Below are positions 1-12,115 of a DNA stretch of 56,530 bases, piece by piece. A model generated the notes under the pieces. It ran no database searches and was not told the origin of the DNA. It saw nothing but the letters and a program-made list of their open reading frames with translations. The position numbers and the translations under genes were made by a program. Positions within the stretch are counted from its first letter, which is position 1. Every line of letters starts with the position of its first letter. The stretch spans positions 73,696 through 130,225 of the forward strand of contig RQSC01000015.1 of the NCBI GenBank assembly GCA_013416795.1, written 5' to 3'. Source of the stretch: Prasinococcaceae sp. CCMP 1430 (lineage: Eukaryota > Prasinodermophyta > Palmophyllophyceae > Prasinococcales > Prasinococcaceae).

Positions 1-1226
1 TCACGCCGTGCGAGTGCAGGTGCGCCAGGCCCTTGCACAGCTGGTACATGAAGCTCTGCACCACCTTGTGCGGGAGGGGGTTCGCCGGGCCGCGGCCGGT
101 GAGGTCCATGTACTTCTTCAGGTCGGTGTCGCAGAACTCGAACACCTTCGGGCGGCGGGCGCGAGCGTCGGAGCGTCAGCTTGGGCGCGCGCGCGCGAGT
201 CTCTGCGACGGCCGCCGGGCAACCGCATGCGCGCGTGCGCGCTCGCTCGCGCGCGGTTCGCGCTCCGGCCGCCCCGCGCCCACCCGAGCGACACCCTCGC
301 CACGGAGCAAAGGGCGGCGCGATGGCGACGGCGCCGGGCGCGAGCGCGCACTGCCCATCGCCACGCCGCGCGCTCATCGGCGCAAGCGCGCGCGCCACGC
401 ACCAGGTAGAGGATGGGCTTGCCGGCCTCGTCGACGTGCTCGACGGACAGCAGGCTGCGAGGGAAGGAAAGAGGGGAGAACAAGCCACGCGCGTCAGCAG
501 AGGCGGCGGCGGGGTGGTCAACGCAGCGGCGGCGCTCAAGGGCGGCGTCGAGGCGAGCGCGAGCGCCAGGAGCAATCGATGCGGCGCGGCGGGAGCGGCG
601 GCAAGCGCTCAACAGGCGCACGGGGGAAAAGTGTGTGTTGCAGGAAAATGGCGCGCGCGCGCATCGGCGCGGCAGGCGTGGGCAGGGCCGGGAATGCGCT
701 CTCCCTCGCAGCACCGACGTCAAGCGGACGACCACGGCTTCGCACGGAGCGGGCCTCGCGACCCGCGAGCTCGCGACGAGGCGGGGAGGGCGCGCGCACG
801 GGGGCGGGATCGACTGTGCATCCCCCCCTCCGTCGCGCGCGCGAGCGCTGTTTTTTTTTTTTTTTTGGCGAGCGCTCGGCAGCGCCGCGACGCACCGCAC
901 GACGAACTCGGTCTCGGAGAGCATCTGCAGCAGCGACACCTCGCGCAGGGCGGTGGAGGGCACGCCCTCCTCCTCCATCTCGAGGCGGGTCTTCTTGAGC
1001 GCCACTGCGAGGGCGAGGCGCCGGCGGGGCGAGCGAGGGGCCGGAGGCAAAGGTCAGCGGCGCGCGGCGCGCTTCGCTCGCTCGCTCGGTCGCTCGCTCG
1101 CACGCTCGCGCGGGCGCGCGCGCACGCACCGAGCTGGCCCGTGTGGCGGTCGCGCGCCTTGTACACCTTGCCGTAGGTGCCCTCTCCGATCTTCTCCAGC
1201 TTCTCGTAGCGGTCCATGGACGACAT
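1..1226 (-). CDS. CDKB: B-type cyclin-dependent kinase (CDKB-like), N-terminal part
   Basis: Ser/Thr kinase of the cell-cycle CDK family, which acts with a cyclin partner. Four exons join in phase: 1226-1130, 1004-896, 454-403 and 145 to the window edge. The product begins MSSMDRYEKLEKIGEGTYGK, with the glycine loop, then VALKKTRLEMEEEG with the ATP-site lysine, then PSTALRE, the cyclin-binding helix (PSTAIRE in CDKA). The segment EHVDEAGKPILYLVFEFCDTD carries the small insertion before the hinge that is usual in plant CDKB. A second in-frame ATG at 1217 (MDRYEK) could be the true start. All donors read GTGCG and acceptors end in AG. The catalytic HRD, DFG and C-lobe lie beyond base 1, so activity cannot be judged. 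Assignment to CDKB rather than CDKA rests on PSTALRE and the insertion; CDK identity itself is firm. Confidence 0.9.
851..866. repeat. T16 homopolymer in a CDK intron
   Basis: A run of 16 T (A16 on the coding strand) sits in intron 2 of the CDK gene, about 30 bases from the donor. It is a likely length-error site in sequencing. Confidence 0.9.
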
Positions 1227-2350
1227 GGCGGCCGGCTTCGGGAAGTCGGGGGGGGAGAGCGTGAGCGCGGCGGGGCGGCGCGCGCGCTGTGGCGCCCCCT
1301 CCGGGCCGCGCGCGAGACGCGCACCAAACGACGGCTTTAAAACTCGTTTCTTGCGCCGTCACACCAATGCATTATGATACCACATACGCGGAATTACTTC
1401 AATTTAAAATGTAATTCTGTGTTTTGTTCCGCCATCCCCGGCTTTCGAACGCCGCGCGGGCCCGCGCGCGCGCCGGCTGGAGTCCGCAAAACAGCGCTGA
1501 ACAAATTCATTTTAATATTCATTTGTTATACAAAAATTACATAGAGGGCTTTGAAATGCAACAACAGCGCCGAATTTGCCACGCGCCCGCGCCCGCGGAA
1601 CGCGCGCCGCCGAACGCCAAAAAAAAAGGAAAAAAAGAAAAAAAGTGCGCCAACGGGCGGATTCGGGGCGCGCCGGTGAAACAACAGAATAAGGTCAATT
1701 TAAGGTACTAAAAACCGCAATATGCACGCGCATGTTATGTTATGTAGTGATTGAAGATAGTTAAGCGGATTGGATTTGAGATGGGCCCACGGCGCGCGCG
1801 CGCGCGCGCCTCCGATGCGCCCCCGCCAAACCGCAGAATATGTGTAATTTGAGGAACGCATCGACGCCACATGCCGCGCCCATTCACATTCCCAACATCG
1901 CCAAATGCACATTCGCTGGTTTCGAATTGGCGAGCGTCCGCGCCGCGCGCGCGCGCGGCGCGAGTGCGCTTTGATCTGCGGCGGCGCGAACAGCCGTATT
2001 TCGCGAGCGCGCGCGCGCGCGCGCGCGCGGAGGTTGAGGTTCGCCTCGCCTTTGATAGTACATGAATTCAAAAAAGCCTTACAAAATAGCCACGGGAAAG
2101 TTTCTCCGCGCATTCGTTCACTCCACCACATCAATTAAAAATCATCTCAGAAAACCACGGGAGGCCCCCAACAGCCGCGTCCACAGAGGCCTCGCAAGCC
2201 TTCGTTTTGACTGCTCAACGCCCTCCGGCGCCCCCGCGCGCAACCTTTGGGGTTCGCCCGACGCTTTTTTCCCCTCCTTTCCGTTGTGATATTGAAAGAC
2301 GCCTGCATTCGTCCGCGTGTAAAAAGGGTTTACGAAGAAGGTCAAAATGA
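1227..2350. other. Divergent intergenic region, CDK / TIC236
   Basis: No convincing gene. The stretch mixes AT-rich sequence (about 1340-1560 and 2055-2150) with alternating CG tracts (near 1793-1810, 1945-1960 and 2008-2030) and an A-rich tract at 1617-1645. It should hold both promoters, and possibly unrecognised 5' exons of TIC236, whose N-terminal targeting region I could not find. Confidence 0.5.
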
Positions 2351-5300
2351 ATGGTGCGGGCGCGCGCGCGCGAGCGCGCGCTCACCAGACCGCGCGCGCG
2401 GGGCGCTGCGTGGGAGGGGCGAGGGTGGCGTCGGGTGGTGGGGGGCCTGTGTGGCAGCGCCCCACCCCCCGCCGCGTCGCCCTCCCGCGAGGGCCGAGCG
2501 CGCTCAGAGGCGCATGCGGTAGCGCCTGTTCGGGGCGCGCGCGTCGCGGCGCTCGACGGCCTGCACGGCGCGCTCGCCGAGTACGTGGGCGAGCGCGTGC
2601 TGCCCCGCATCGAGGCGCTCGCCTCGGAGCTCGCGGAGCGGCACGTGCGGCTGGGGCGCGTCGTCTCCATCACGCCCACGAGCGTCGAGTTCGAGGGCGT
2701 CGAGGTCGGCCCGCAGCGCGGCGGCGGCGAGGCGAGCTCGCTGCGCGTGCACCGCGTGCGCGTCGAGCTGCTCCCCTGGCAGGGCGCCGCGCGCTGGCGG
2801 CTCGNTGCTCGCGATCGAGGCGGACGGCCTCGCGCGCAGGCGCGGGGCGAGGCGGCGCGCGCGCGGCGCGGGGGGCGCGAGCCACGGCGGCGACGTGCAG
2901 TTCCGCGGCTCGCTCAACTTCGGCACCGGGGAGTTCCTGTCGACCACCAAGGCGCAGGGCCTCCACGCGCCCCTCCTCGAGTACGGCCTGGACATCCCCT
3001 TCTCCATTCAGGGGGGGACGCTCGACGGCGAGCTGGCCGTCAACCTGCACGAGGGCGCGCTCTTCCCGTCGTACCACGGCACGGTCAGGGCGCGCGGCGC
3101 GGAGTTCACCATCGACGACGCGCCCAGCAGCTTCAACGGGGTCGACATGGACCTGGTGTTCGAGGGCGAGAGGATGTACCTGCACAACGCGTCGGGCGCG
3201 TACGGCGCCATCAACCTCAAGGCGAGCGGCGACATGGACCTGAACCCCGTGTGGGGCCAGTACCGGCTCACGGCGCAGACCACCAAGCCCACGCACGCGA
3301 TGCCCTTCCTCAAGACGGTCAAGGCGCGCCCGCCGCCGTACCCCCTCACCGCCATGCTGCAGGGGACGGTGCACATCAACGGCCCCCTCGAGTTCCCCGT
3401 GCTGTCGGGCGCCGCGCACGCCGAGCCGTACACGGTGGAGCACGTGACCGACTGCGCGGAGCAGGCGGTCGCGCAGACGCCCGGCGCCGTGGCGGCGTAC
3501 GACAAGGTCCCCTTCTCCTCGGCGAGCACCACCTACGTGTACGACACCGCCTCCGAGGTGCTGGAGCTGCACGGCATCAAGGTCGAGCCCGTCGGAGGCG
3601 GCGTGGTCACCGGCGGCGGCTCCATCTGGGTGTCGCCGTGCGCGGAGCAGGACCCCACGGCGACGGACGTGCTGCTCACTGGCACCGACCTCCCCGCCGA
3701 CGAGGTGCTGCGTCTCTACGCGCCGGCGGCCGAGAGCGTGAGCGGGGCGCGCGTGGGCTCGCTGCGCGCCGACATCGCGCTCAGGGGCGCCGCCATCGCG
3801 CCCGGCATCGACGTGAAGTTCGAGGCCGGCGAGGCCAAGGGCGCGCTGCGCGGCACGCGAGGCACGCTCTCGCTCAACAGGCAGCGCATCTCGCTCAACG
3901 CGAGCGCCGATCAGTTCGACTTTGACGTGCGCTTGCCCGTCAAGTACCCCCCGCTCAGCGTGCTGCGGCAGGCGTGGACGCGCGAGGCGGCGGCGGCCGC
4001 CGCCCAGCCCGAGATTCTCGGGTGCGAGATGGACGCGCGACTGCACGGCGTCGACGTCATGGCGCTCGCGAGCGGCGAGGACAGCAACCCGAACTCGGCG
4101 GCGCACTGCCGACTGTCCGGGCGCGCGCGCTACAGCGGCACCGTCAGCGTGATTGGCGGCGCCGCGCCTGCGCCGTCCGCGGCGGCGCCGACGGGCGGAG
4201 CGCAGCAGCGGCAGCAGCAGCAGGCGGCGCACCCTCCCGAGCACCCCGTCGTGCGCATGGACGGCGACCTGCAGCTGTCGGGCGTGCGCCTCAACCACCT
4301 GAAGCTCGCGGACCGCCTGCGCGGCAGCTTTGCCGTCGACACGCTCGGCTGCGCTGCTGTCGACGTGCGAGGTCGGGCGGACGAATACCTCCACGCGCGC
4401 GCCGCGCCGCCCGGGGCTGCCGCCGCGAGCACGGGCACCGTGTCGCCCATCCCCTCGCTGCTGCAGCCGCCCGGCGCGCCCCCGATGGATCTCGGCGAGC
4501 GCGGCGGGTCGCTGCTCAGCCTGCGCAGGGGGAACATGCGCCTCGACGCGCACTGCGGGCCCGGTCTCACGCACGCGACTGTGACCGAGCTGCCGCTCGA
4601 CGACCTCGAGATCGCGTCCCTCAGAGGCGTCGTCGAGAGCGCGAACGTGGAGCTCGACTTCATGCGCCGCAAGGGCGCAGGGCACATGGAGCTCCTGGCG
4701 CCGCGCTTCAGTGGCCTGGTCGGCGAGAGCTTCACGTCGGGCTTCAAGTGGGCGGGGGACGTGGTCGAGCTCGAGCCCACTGTGCTGCAACAGGAGATTT
4801 CGCGCTACGAGCTGCGCGGGCAGTACGAGGTGCCAACGCTCGAGCGGCGGGCCAGCGCGGCGGCGGCCGCCGCCTCCTCCCCGGTGAACACGCGCGAATC
4901 CACGGGGGCGGTCGCGGCCGCGGCGGCGGCAGCGGCGGCGACAGCGCCAAAGGTCGGCGAGAGCGCTCGATGGGCGTGGGAGCTGAACGTCCCCGTGGCG
5001 GAGATCGCGGAGGCCCTGCCCGCGGCGCAACTGCTTTCGCAGTCCACGCGCGGCGAACTTGACTTTGGCGCCGCGGTGGGACGCACGAAGCTCGCTTTCG
5101 TCGAGGGCGTCAAGGGCCTCGGCGTCGTCGCCGACGAGCTCACGCAGCAGTTGGAGATTGCCGCGGGACTCGAGGCCGGGAGGCTCAACACGGCGGGGGC
5201 CGCGAGCGACGGCGCGGGCGCGGCGAGCGGAGGCGGCGCCAAGCAGGGCAAGCGTTCCAGTGACGCCCCGACGGCGCCCGCCAAAGAGCTCGCCGTCGGG

Positions 5301-8183
5301 GACTCCGGTGGCAGTGGCGGGTCCCTCCCCGGGCTCCGCGATCTGCGCGGGCGCTGGCAGGGCCGCGTGGAGGCGAGCGGCACCAAGGAGGGCATGGACG
5401 AGGCCACGCACACCGCCGTCTTCGATCTGCGTGGCGCCGGCTGGCAATGGGGTGCGCACACGCTGCAGGAGCTCGCCGCGAGCGGCAGCTTTGACTCCGA
5501 CACCGGCCTCGTGCTGTCGCGGCTCCAGGCGGACAGCGGCGACGCGAGTCTGCGCATGAGCGGGAGGCTGCTGGGCCCCGAACAGAATGCCACCTTCTCG
5601 CTCGTGGAGTTCCCGGCGCCGCTGCTGCTCAGCCTCGCGCGCTCCTCCCCCGCGGGGGCGCCCACCACCGGCGGCGGTGGCGTCGGCCCGGCGGGGAACT
5701 TGGTCGAGCTCGCCCCCGGCCCCAACGGCAGCGTGAGCGAGCGCGCTCCGCCAATCAGTGGTGCCCTGTACGTGCAGGGGAAGGTGCTTGGCACCACCGA
5801 GCGTCCCGAGGCTGAGGTGAGCGTCAAGCTCCTCGACGGTGCGGTCGGCGACACGCCGCTGCAGAAGGCCGAGGCCAATGCGGCGGTCACGCGCTCGCGT
5901 CGCCTGGCGTTCAACGCGCTCCTGTCGCCCGCGACGGCGCCCGGGCACCTGCGGCTCGCGGGGAGTCTCCCGCTTCCGCGCGGCCTCGTTGCATCGACGG
6001 AAGACGCCAAGGGCTCGGAGGGACCCGAAGCGGAGGGCGAGGAGGGCGGCGGCGCTCTTGCCGGCGACGACGAGCCGGGCTCGGCGAGCCTGGCCGGACA
6101 GGGGCAGCAGCGCGTCGCGCTGTCCGACGCAATCGCCATTGACTGCGTGGTCAAGGACAGCGGGATGCTCGTCATGAATGCCGCCACGAACGGCGAGGTG
6201 CAATGGCTGACGGGCGGTGCCGACATCACGCTGCAGGTGCGCGGCACCGTGGAGGACCCCGTCGCCAACGGGATGGCCAACATCACGCGCGCCGCCATCG
6301 ACGTGCCCGCCGCCTTCCCAAAGCCCGTCACGGCGCTGGGCTGCAGCGCGAGCATCGATCGAAACGTGCTGCGCGTCCGCTCGCTCGAGGGGCGCTGCGG
6401 GCGGCGCGGGTACGTGCGCGCGAGCGGCGCGCTGCCGCTCACGCCACACGCCGCCGAGCTCGAGGCCGAGCGCCTCGCCCAGGAGGCGGCCGCCGACGGC
6501 GATGACGAGGAGGTGGCCGACGCGGAGTCGTCGCGAGGGGCTGCGGTTCCCTCTCCCGCAGCGCTGCGCATATCCGCGGACTCGCTCGAGGTGCGCGTGC
6601 GCAACGCCTTCACTGGCCAGCTCGACGCGGACATCGCCGTGAGCGGCAACGCCGCCGCCGTCTGCGTGGGTGGCGGCCTGCGCCTGAGCAAGGGCACCGT
6701 CTTCCTCCTGGGCGTCACCGAGAAGCAGGAGCACGGGGACAGCAGCGAAGTCGGCGCCAAGGTGCGTGCGTATGCGTGTGCGCGTGTGCTTGCGTGTGTG
6801 CGGGAGTGTGTGTGAGAGAGGGACGGAGGGAGAGGCAGTCGTCTTCGTTGATCGTGAGGGCCGTGTGGCGCGCTTCGCACGCTCCCCGCCTGGTGTGTCG
6901 AGGCTGACGCGTGAATCTTCCTTTTGTGTGTGCGCCCGCCGACACAGGCCGCGCAGGCGAGCGGCCCGAGCGCCATGGGCGCGGCGTTTTCCGCGCCCGT
7001 GCACATGGGCGAGTACGACGTGCCGATGCTGCGAACTCCCGCGGAGATGCTGATGGGCGGCGTCGACGGCGGCGTCGCGGGCGCCGACGGCCTGCCGGGC
7101 GCCGAGTACGAGTCCGTGGACGAGGCGCTGGCCGCGGCGGGCGTGCCGCTGCTGCAGGGCCTCACCGTCACGCTCGGCCCCGAGCTGCGTGCGGTGTACC
7201 CCTTCGTGATCAACTTCGGCATCCAGGGCGAAATCGAGCTCGAGGGCTACGCCGACCCCTCGGCGCTGCGCCCGAGCGGCGCCATCGAGTTCACCAGCGG
7301 CGAGGTCAACCTCGTGGCCACGCAGGTGCGCCTCAACCGCGAGCACGTCAACCGCGCCGTGCTCGTCCCCGAGCACGGCCTCGACCCCACGCTCGACGTG
7401 TCGCTGCTGGGCGCCGACCTGATGCTCAACGTCAAGGGCCGCGCCTCCAACTGGCAGGACAGCCTCGTGCTGCAGTACACGGGCGCCGGCGCGGGCGCGC
7501 AGGGGGCCGACGCCGGCGGCGCCGGCGTCACCGGCGCCGACTCGCTGAGCCGCTCGGAGGCCGCGCGCGTCTTCGAGGGCCAGCTCGCCGAGTCGCTGCT
7601 CGAGAAGGACGGCCAGCTCGCCTTCGCCCACCTGGCGAGCTCCACCATCGGCACGCTGCTTCCCAAGATCGAGACGCAGGGGCAGTACGGACAGGCGCGC
7701 TGGCGGCTCATGAGTGCGCCCACGCTGCCCAACCTCGCCTCGCTGGACCCGCTGGTGGACCCCTTCAGGTCGCTGGCGCAGGTGCGTGAGCGCGCGCGTG
7801 TGCGTGTGTTGGAGTGTGGGTGTGCGTGCGTGCAGTTGCGCGGAACGCGCGAAGGGCTCGCGCCCCGCACGCGGTCGCGAAACGCGCGGCGTGCGCTCCG
7901 TGGCGCGCCCGGACGCGCGTGTGCGCACGCGCACGCCTGACGCGCGCGCGTGCTCCCACGCACACACGTGCACACGCACGCGCAGATGTCGCTTGGCGCC
8001 GAGATGGAGCTCACGCTGGGCAAGTGCCAGGCGCTGGTGGAGCGGCGCAAGCGCGACACGGGCGTGCACACCGGCTGGAGCCTGGTGTACCGCCTCACCA
8101 ACCGGCTGAGGGTGCTGCTCGCGAGGAACTTCGGCGACGCCAGCGGGAGGGCCATCGTCGAGTACACGCAGGCGCCCAACTGA
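2351..8183 (+). CDS. TIC236: TIC236/TamB-family protein (plastid envelope translocon linker)
   Basis: In plants TIC236 is anchored in the inner plastid envelope and links the TIC and TOC import machines; bacterial TamB is its relative. Exons are 2351-6761, 6948-7781 and 7986-8183, all phase 0, about 1,814 codons. The N-terminal part has FRGSLNFGTGEFLSTTKAQ and LHAPLLEYGLDIPF, then DAPSSFNGVDMDLVF, which closely resemble the plant protein. A long beta-rich repeat region follows, then the TamB/DUF490 C-terminal domain in exons 2-3, ending SLVYRLTNRLRVLLARNFG and VEYTQAPN before TGA. The first exon reads through only if the N at 2805 is dropped. The start at 2351 lies in low-complexity sequence and is doubtful: plant TIC236 is about 2,166 residues with a transit peptide and membrane anchor, neither visible here, so upstream exons are probably missing. 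Introns 1 and 2 are TG/CG-rich. Confidence 0.87.
2805..2805. other. Ambiguous base breaking the TIC236 frame
   Basis: The only N in the window. Upstream the frame reads QGAARWRL; downstream the frame that runs into the long TIC236 ORF reads LAIEADGLARRRG. Deleting the N gives RWRLVLAIEADG without interruption and makes exon 1 (2351-6761) exactly 1,470 codons, in phase with exon 2. The N is best read as an inserted consensus base. Confidence 0.85.
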
Positions 8184-8247
8184 GCGCCGAACCGTATAAG
8201 AGACTGCTCGAGCGTGACGTTGGCGTTGGTGTGTGCCTCTCTCTCTC

Positions 8248-8283
<36 letters not shown>

Positions 8284-8577
8284 TGTGTGTGTATGTGTGT
8301 GTGTGCGTGTACCCGTGTGCGTTTGTGGTAAGTGTGTGTGCGCGAGAACACGCCCAGTGCGCCACACACGCCCCCCCGGGCGCGTCCGGGCGTGCCCGCC
8401 TTCCACCCCCCCACACACACCCACACCCACACACCCCAAACCATCACATCGCGCGCTAGTCTGGCTTCCCTCCTCGCGCGCGGCATGCTCGGGGTGCGCG
8501 CGTGTGCGCGCGCACACACACGCGCGTGCACGCAGGCGCGCACGCGCGCACGCGCGCACGCGCGTGCGCGCGTGCGC
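8184..8577. other. TIC236 to methyltransferase gap with TG microsatellite
   Basis: Holds the TIC236 3' end and the promoter of the next gene. Bases 8251-8320 are almost pure TG repeat, followed by a C-rich stretch (8365-8440) and alternating CG/CA sequence. TATA-like TATAAGAG lies at about 8193-8200. No coding signal apart from repeat-encoded peptide. The methyltransferase exon could start at an upstream in-frame ATG near 8484. Confidence 0.5.
8251..8320. repeat. (TG)n microsatellite
   Basis: Fifteen perfect GT units at 8251-8280 continue as imperfect TG repeats to about 8320. This is the longest pure dinucleotide run of the plus strand in the microsatellite-rich block at 6.7-12.6 kb. Confidence 0.95.
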
Positions 8578-9984
8578 ATGCACGTGCGCGCGGAGGCGCA
8601 GGGGTCGGGGCGCCGCGCGCTCCTTCTCGCGGCGCTCGGGGCGGCGCCCGTGGCCGCGGCGTCCAAGGTATGTGTGTTTGTGCGCGTGCGTGTGTGCGTG
8701 CGTGCACGTGTGTGTGTGCGTGTGTGTGTCGTCGCGCGTGTTGTGAGCGCTGACAGACCCTCCTCTCCGTGACCATCCTCACACAGGCGCAGGGGTCCAA
8801 GTCCGCGCTCGCCGCCGAGTACGACGCGTACGCCGCGCGCTACGACGGCCTCGACGGCGGCGCCGCCGCCGACGCGGCGGGCTTCACCGCGCTGCGTGGG
8901 CGGCTGTTGGCGGGCGCGCGGGGCGACGTGCTCGAGGTGGCGTGCGGCACCGGCCTCAACTTCGGGTACTACGCGCTCGCGGGGCAGAGGTGCGTGCGCG
9001 GCACCTGCGCACACACGCACATCCCGCGCGCACACACACGCACGTACGCAAGCACACCCACACGCGATCGCGCTCACACACACACGCACGAAGACACAAC
9101 TGCGAATGCGTGCACGCGCACGCGCACACACGCGTTCGCACGCGCTCAACCACACGCTCACACTCACACTAACGCGCCCGCGCGCACACTCGCGCTCGCA
9201 GCGGCGGTGCCGATGGTAGCGAAGGCGCCGTGCGCGGCGTGACGGGCGTGGACATCAGCGGCGGCATGCTCGCCGAGGCGCGCGCGCGCGTGGCCTCCAT
9301 GGGCGCGGCGGCGGAGGCCGCCTTCGACCTCGTCGAGGCCGACGCGACGGCCACCGGCCTCCCCGCGGGCTCGTACGACACCGTCGTGGACACGTTCAGC
9401 CTGTGCACCTTTGATAAGGTGTGTGCGTGCGCACGCGCAGGCGCAGGCATAGGGAGCGCGTGCGCGGGCGCACGCGCATGCTGACGCACACGCACGCACA
9501 CGCCCACGCGCACGCACACGCGCACACACACGCATACACGCTCTCTCTCTCGCGCGCACACACACATGCACACACACACACACACACGCGCCACGCACCA
9601 CGCACCACGCCTTCGCCTCAAGCCCGTCGCCGCGCTGGAGGAGATGCTGCGGCTGCTGAGGCCGGGAGGGAGGCTACTCCTCGCCGAGCACACGCGCTCC
9701 GCCGCGGCCTTTGGCCTGCTGGGCGCCTACCAAGTGCGTGTGCGCGCGCGCGCGTGCGTGCGCGCGAGTGTGTGAATGTGCGTGTATGCGCTGACAGACC
9801 CCCCCGCTGTGACTACCAGGATGCCACCGCGGGCGCCGTGGCGGCCACCGCGAAGGGCTGCGTGTGGAACATGGACGTCGACGCCATGCTGCAAGAGGCG
9901 GGGGTGTACGACGCCGCCAGGGAGGTGCGCGTCACGCCGCAGCTGCTGGGCACGGTGACCGTCTTCGAGGTAGACCTCAAATGA
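8578..9984 (+). CDS. Class I SAM-dependent methyltransferase (OMS1/METTL7-like)
   Basis: Probable small-molecule or lipid methyltransferase using S-adenosylmethionine; the substrate is unknown. Exons 8578-8667, 8787-8989, 9202-9418, 9623-9733 and 9820-9984 join in phase to 261 codons plus stop. Motif I is VLEVACGTGLNFGYYALAG, with the GxGxN SAM loop, split from the following strand VTGVDISGGMLAEA (motif post-I, acidic D) by an intron. Then come DTVVDTFSLCTF (motif II) and LLRPGGRLLLAEHTRS (motif III). The tail with LLGAYQDATAG, W and NMDVDAMLQEAGV resembles the OMS1/METTL7 group. The N-terminus has a short hydrophobic stretch (RRALLLAALGAAPVAAA), which could be a membrane anchor or targeting element. 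Introns are TG/CA microsatellites; two contain the branch-like string CTGACAGACC. The start could be upstream at about 8484. Confidence 0.8.
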
Positions 9985-10255
9985 GTAATGAAGTTCAGTA
10001 GCTACGACAACATGCGAGCTCACACACGCGCACGCGCGCGCGCGCGTGCTGCGGCCTCAGGCTCGTTCATTATTACACTCCTACACACGCACGCACACGA
10101 GCACGAACGCATGCAAGCGCACGCGCACTGTGTGCGCCCACGCATGTGTGCGCGCGAGTGTGCACTTGTACGGACTGGTGCGCGCGCGTGGATGTGTGTG
10201 TTTGTGTGTGTGTGCATGTGTGTCCGCGTGCGTGCGTGTACCCACGCGCGGAAGC
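9985..10255. other. Convergent gap, methyltransferase / VDE-related
   Basis: 271 bases of CA- and TG-rich low-complexity sequence containing only the two 3' ends. Confidence 0.5.
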
Positions 10256-12073
10256 TCACTCCTCGCGCACCTCGCGCAGCGGGCGAACGGGCACCCCCTC
10301 GCAGCCCTCGTTAGTGACCTCGATGAGCTCCCACAGCTCGATTCCCGCGCGCGCGCACGCCGCCTCGACCTCCGCGGCGCGCTCCGCCGGGGGCCACGCG
10401 CCGTCGGGCGTCGCCAGCATGGCGCCCGTGTATGCCTGCCCCGCGTGTGCCGCCGCGCCGCTGTAGTAAAAGAGCGCCCAGCTCAGGTCGTCCGCGGCGC
10501 CCACCACGCGCCACAGCTCCTGCCGTGCGTGTGCGTGCGCGCGTGCGCGTGCGGGTGCGCGTGCGTGCGAGTGCGCGCGCGTGTGTGCGCACGCGTGAGG
10601 CGGTGGTGTGGGAATGGCCACGGCGGGGGGGCTGTCAGCGCCCAGCACCACGCATTGACACGCTCATATATGCACCCACACACATGAAAACACGCACACG
10701 TGCACACACACGCGTGTGCGAGCACACGCGCGCGCGCGCACTAACGCACCTTGGACACCACGCCGCTGTCGCGGAAGGCCAGCTCGTACACGCCGGGGGT
10801 GAACGACGGCCGCACGCGCGCCGCCGTCGTCGGCGCGCCATCGCCGGACGCAGGCGCCGACGCGGCGGCGCCCGGCAGCGCGGCGCGCCGACAGCTGTAG
10901 TCGCTGGTGCGCCACATCGCTCGCGGCTCGTCCTCGAGGCTGTACACCTGAGAGACACACGCAAACGCAGAGGGTCAGCTTGGGACAAATACGAAAACAC
11001 GCGCGTACGCACACGAAACACGCGAGCTCGCGAAAGCACACACACTGTCGCACGTGCACGCACGTGCGCAATGCGCGCATGCACAGACACACCACACACA
11101 CGCACGCACACAGGTACACACACACGCACGCCAACGCGCACGCGACAGACACACGCACCTTGAACGCCGGGTTGTACCACATCGACCCCCTGGCCCTGCC
11201 GCGGTAGAAGAGCTGGTACTGGCACGGGAAGTGCTCGTACGCCGGGTTGAGCCCCGCGCAGGCGATCCAGCTGTGCCGCAACACCCTCCTGCCGCCGGGG
11301 CCCGACGCGGAGGGCGCGCGTGCGTGTGTGTGCGCCTCCGGCGCGTGTGTGTGCGCCTCCGGCGCGTGTGTGTGTGCGTGCGTGCCCGCGGCGCCGTCCA
11401 TCTGGTCCGCAAGGTCGTCCGCCGCGTCCGCGACCGCCTGCGCCGACGCGCGCCGAGGTCAGCTGCTTGCACGCACACGCGTGCACGCACGCACGCACGC
11501 ACACTCACACGCGACAAGCCATGGTCACACACATCGTACACATACACACACTCACGCGTACACACGCACACACACGCGCACGCGCACGTGCACACACGTA
11601 CACACACAAAGACAAACACAAACACACACACACGCGTGCACGCACGCACACACACACCCACACGCACCTCCTCCGGCGCGAAGGCCGCCGGCGCGAGCCC
11701 CTCCGGCGCCTCCTTCCCGAACCAGCCCACGTAGATCTCCTCGGCGGCCTCGTGCGTGAGCTCCGCGCCGCGCCAGCTGGCGAGCGGCGGCGCGAGCGGC
11801 GCCGCGCACGCCTCGGCGGCGTTGCCCATGCAGTTGTGGCGCTGGATGAAGCACGCGGCGAAGGACTCGAAGCGGGCGCTGTCGTACGTGCGCAGGCAGC
11901 GGTACATCGTCGCCTTGGTGGCGTGGGTGCGCGTGTGTGTGGGGTGCGGTCGCAGTGACGGTGTGGGGTACGAGGCGTCAGCCGTGGGCTCGCGCGGATG
12001 CGTGCGTGAGACACACAAACAAACACACACACGCACACACAGAGTAACCAAGCTTCAGAACTAATAGCACGAG

Positions 12074-12115
<42 letters not shown>

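Noticed and set aside
4805-7222. Minus-strand ORF of 805 codons, Ser/Pro-rich
   Set aside because: Shadow of TIC236 in another frame; it crosses TIC236 intron 1 and has no family features.
8214-8459. ORFs encoding VCVCVC or THTHTH peptides
   Set aside because: Products of TG/CA microsatellites, not genes.
2670-9167. Antisense ORF of 2,165 codons opposite TIC236 and the methyltransferase
   Set aside because: It mirrors the codon register of TIC236 in GC-rich DNA, runs through introns and TG repeats, is Arg/Ala/His-rich and shows no domain. TIC236 on the other strand is recognisable throughout.
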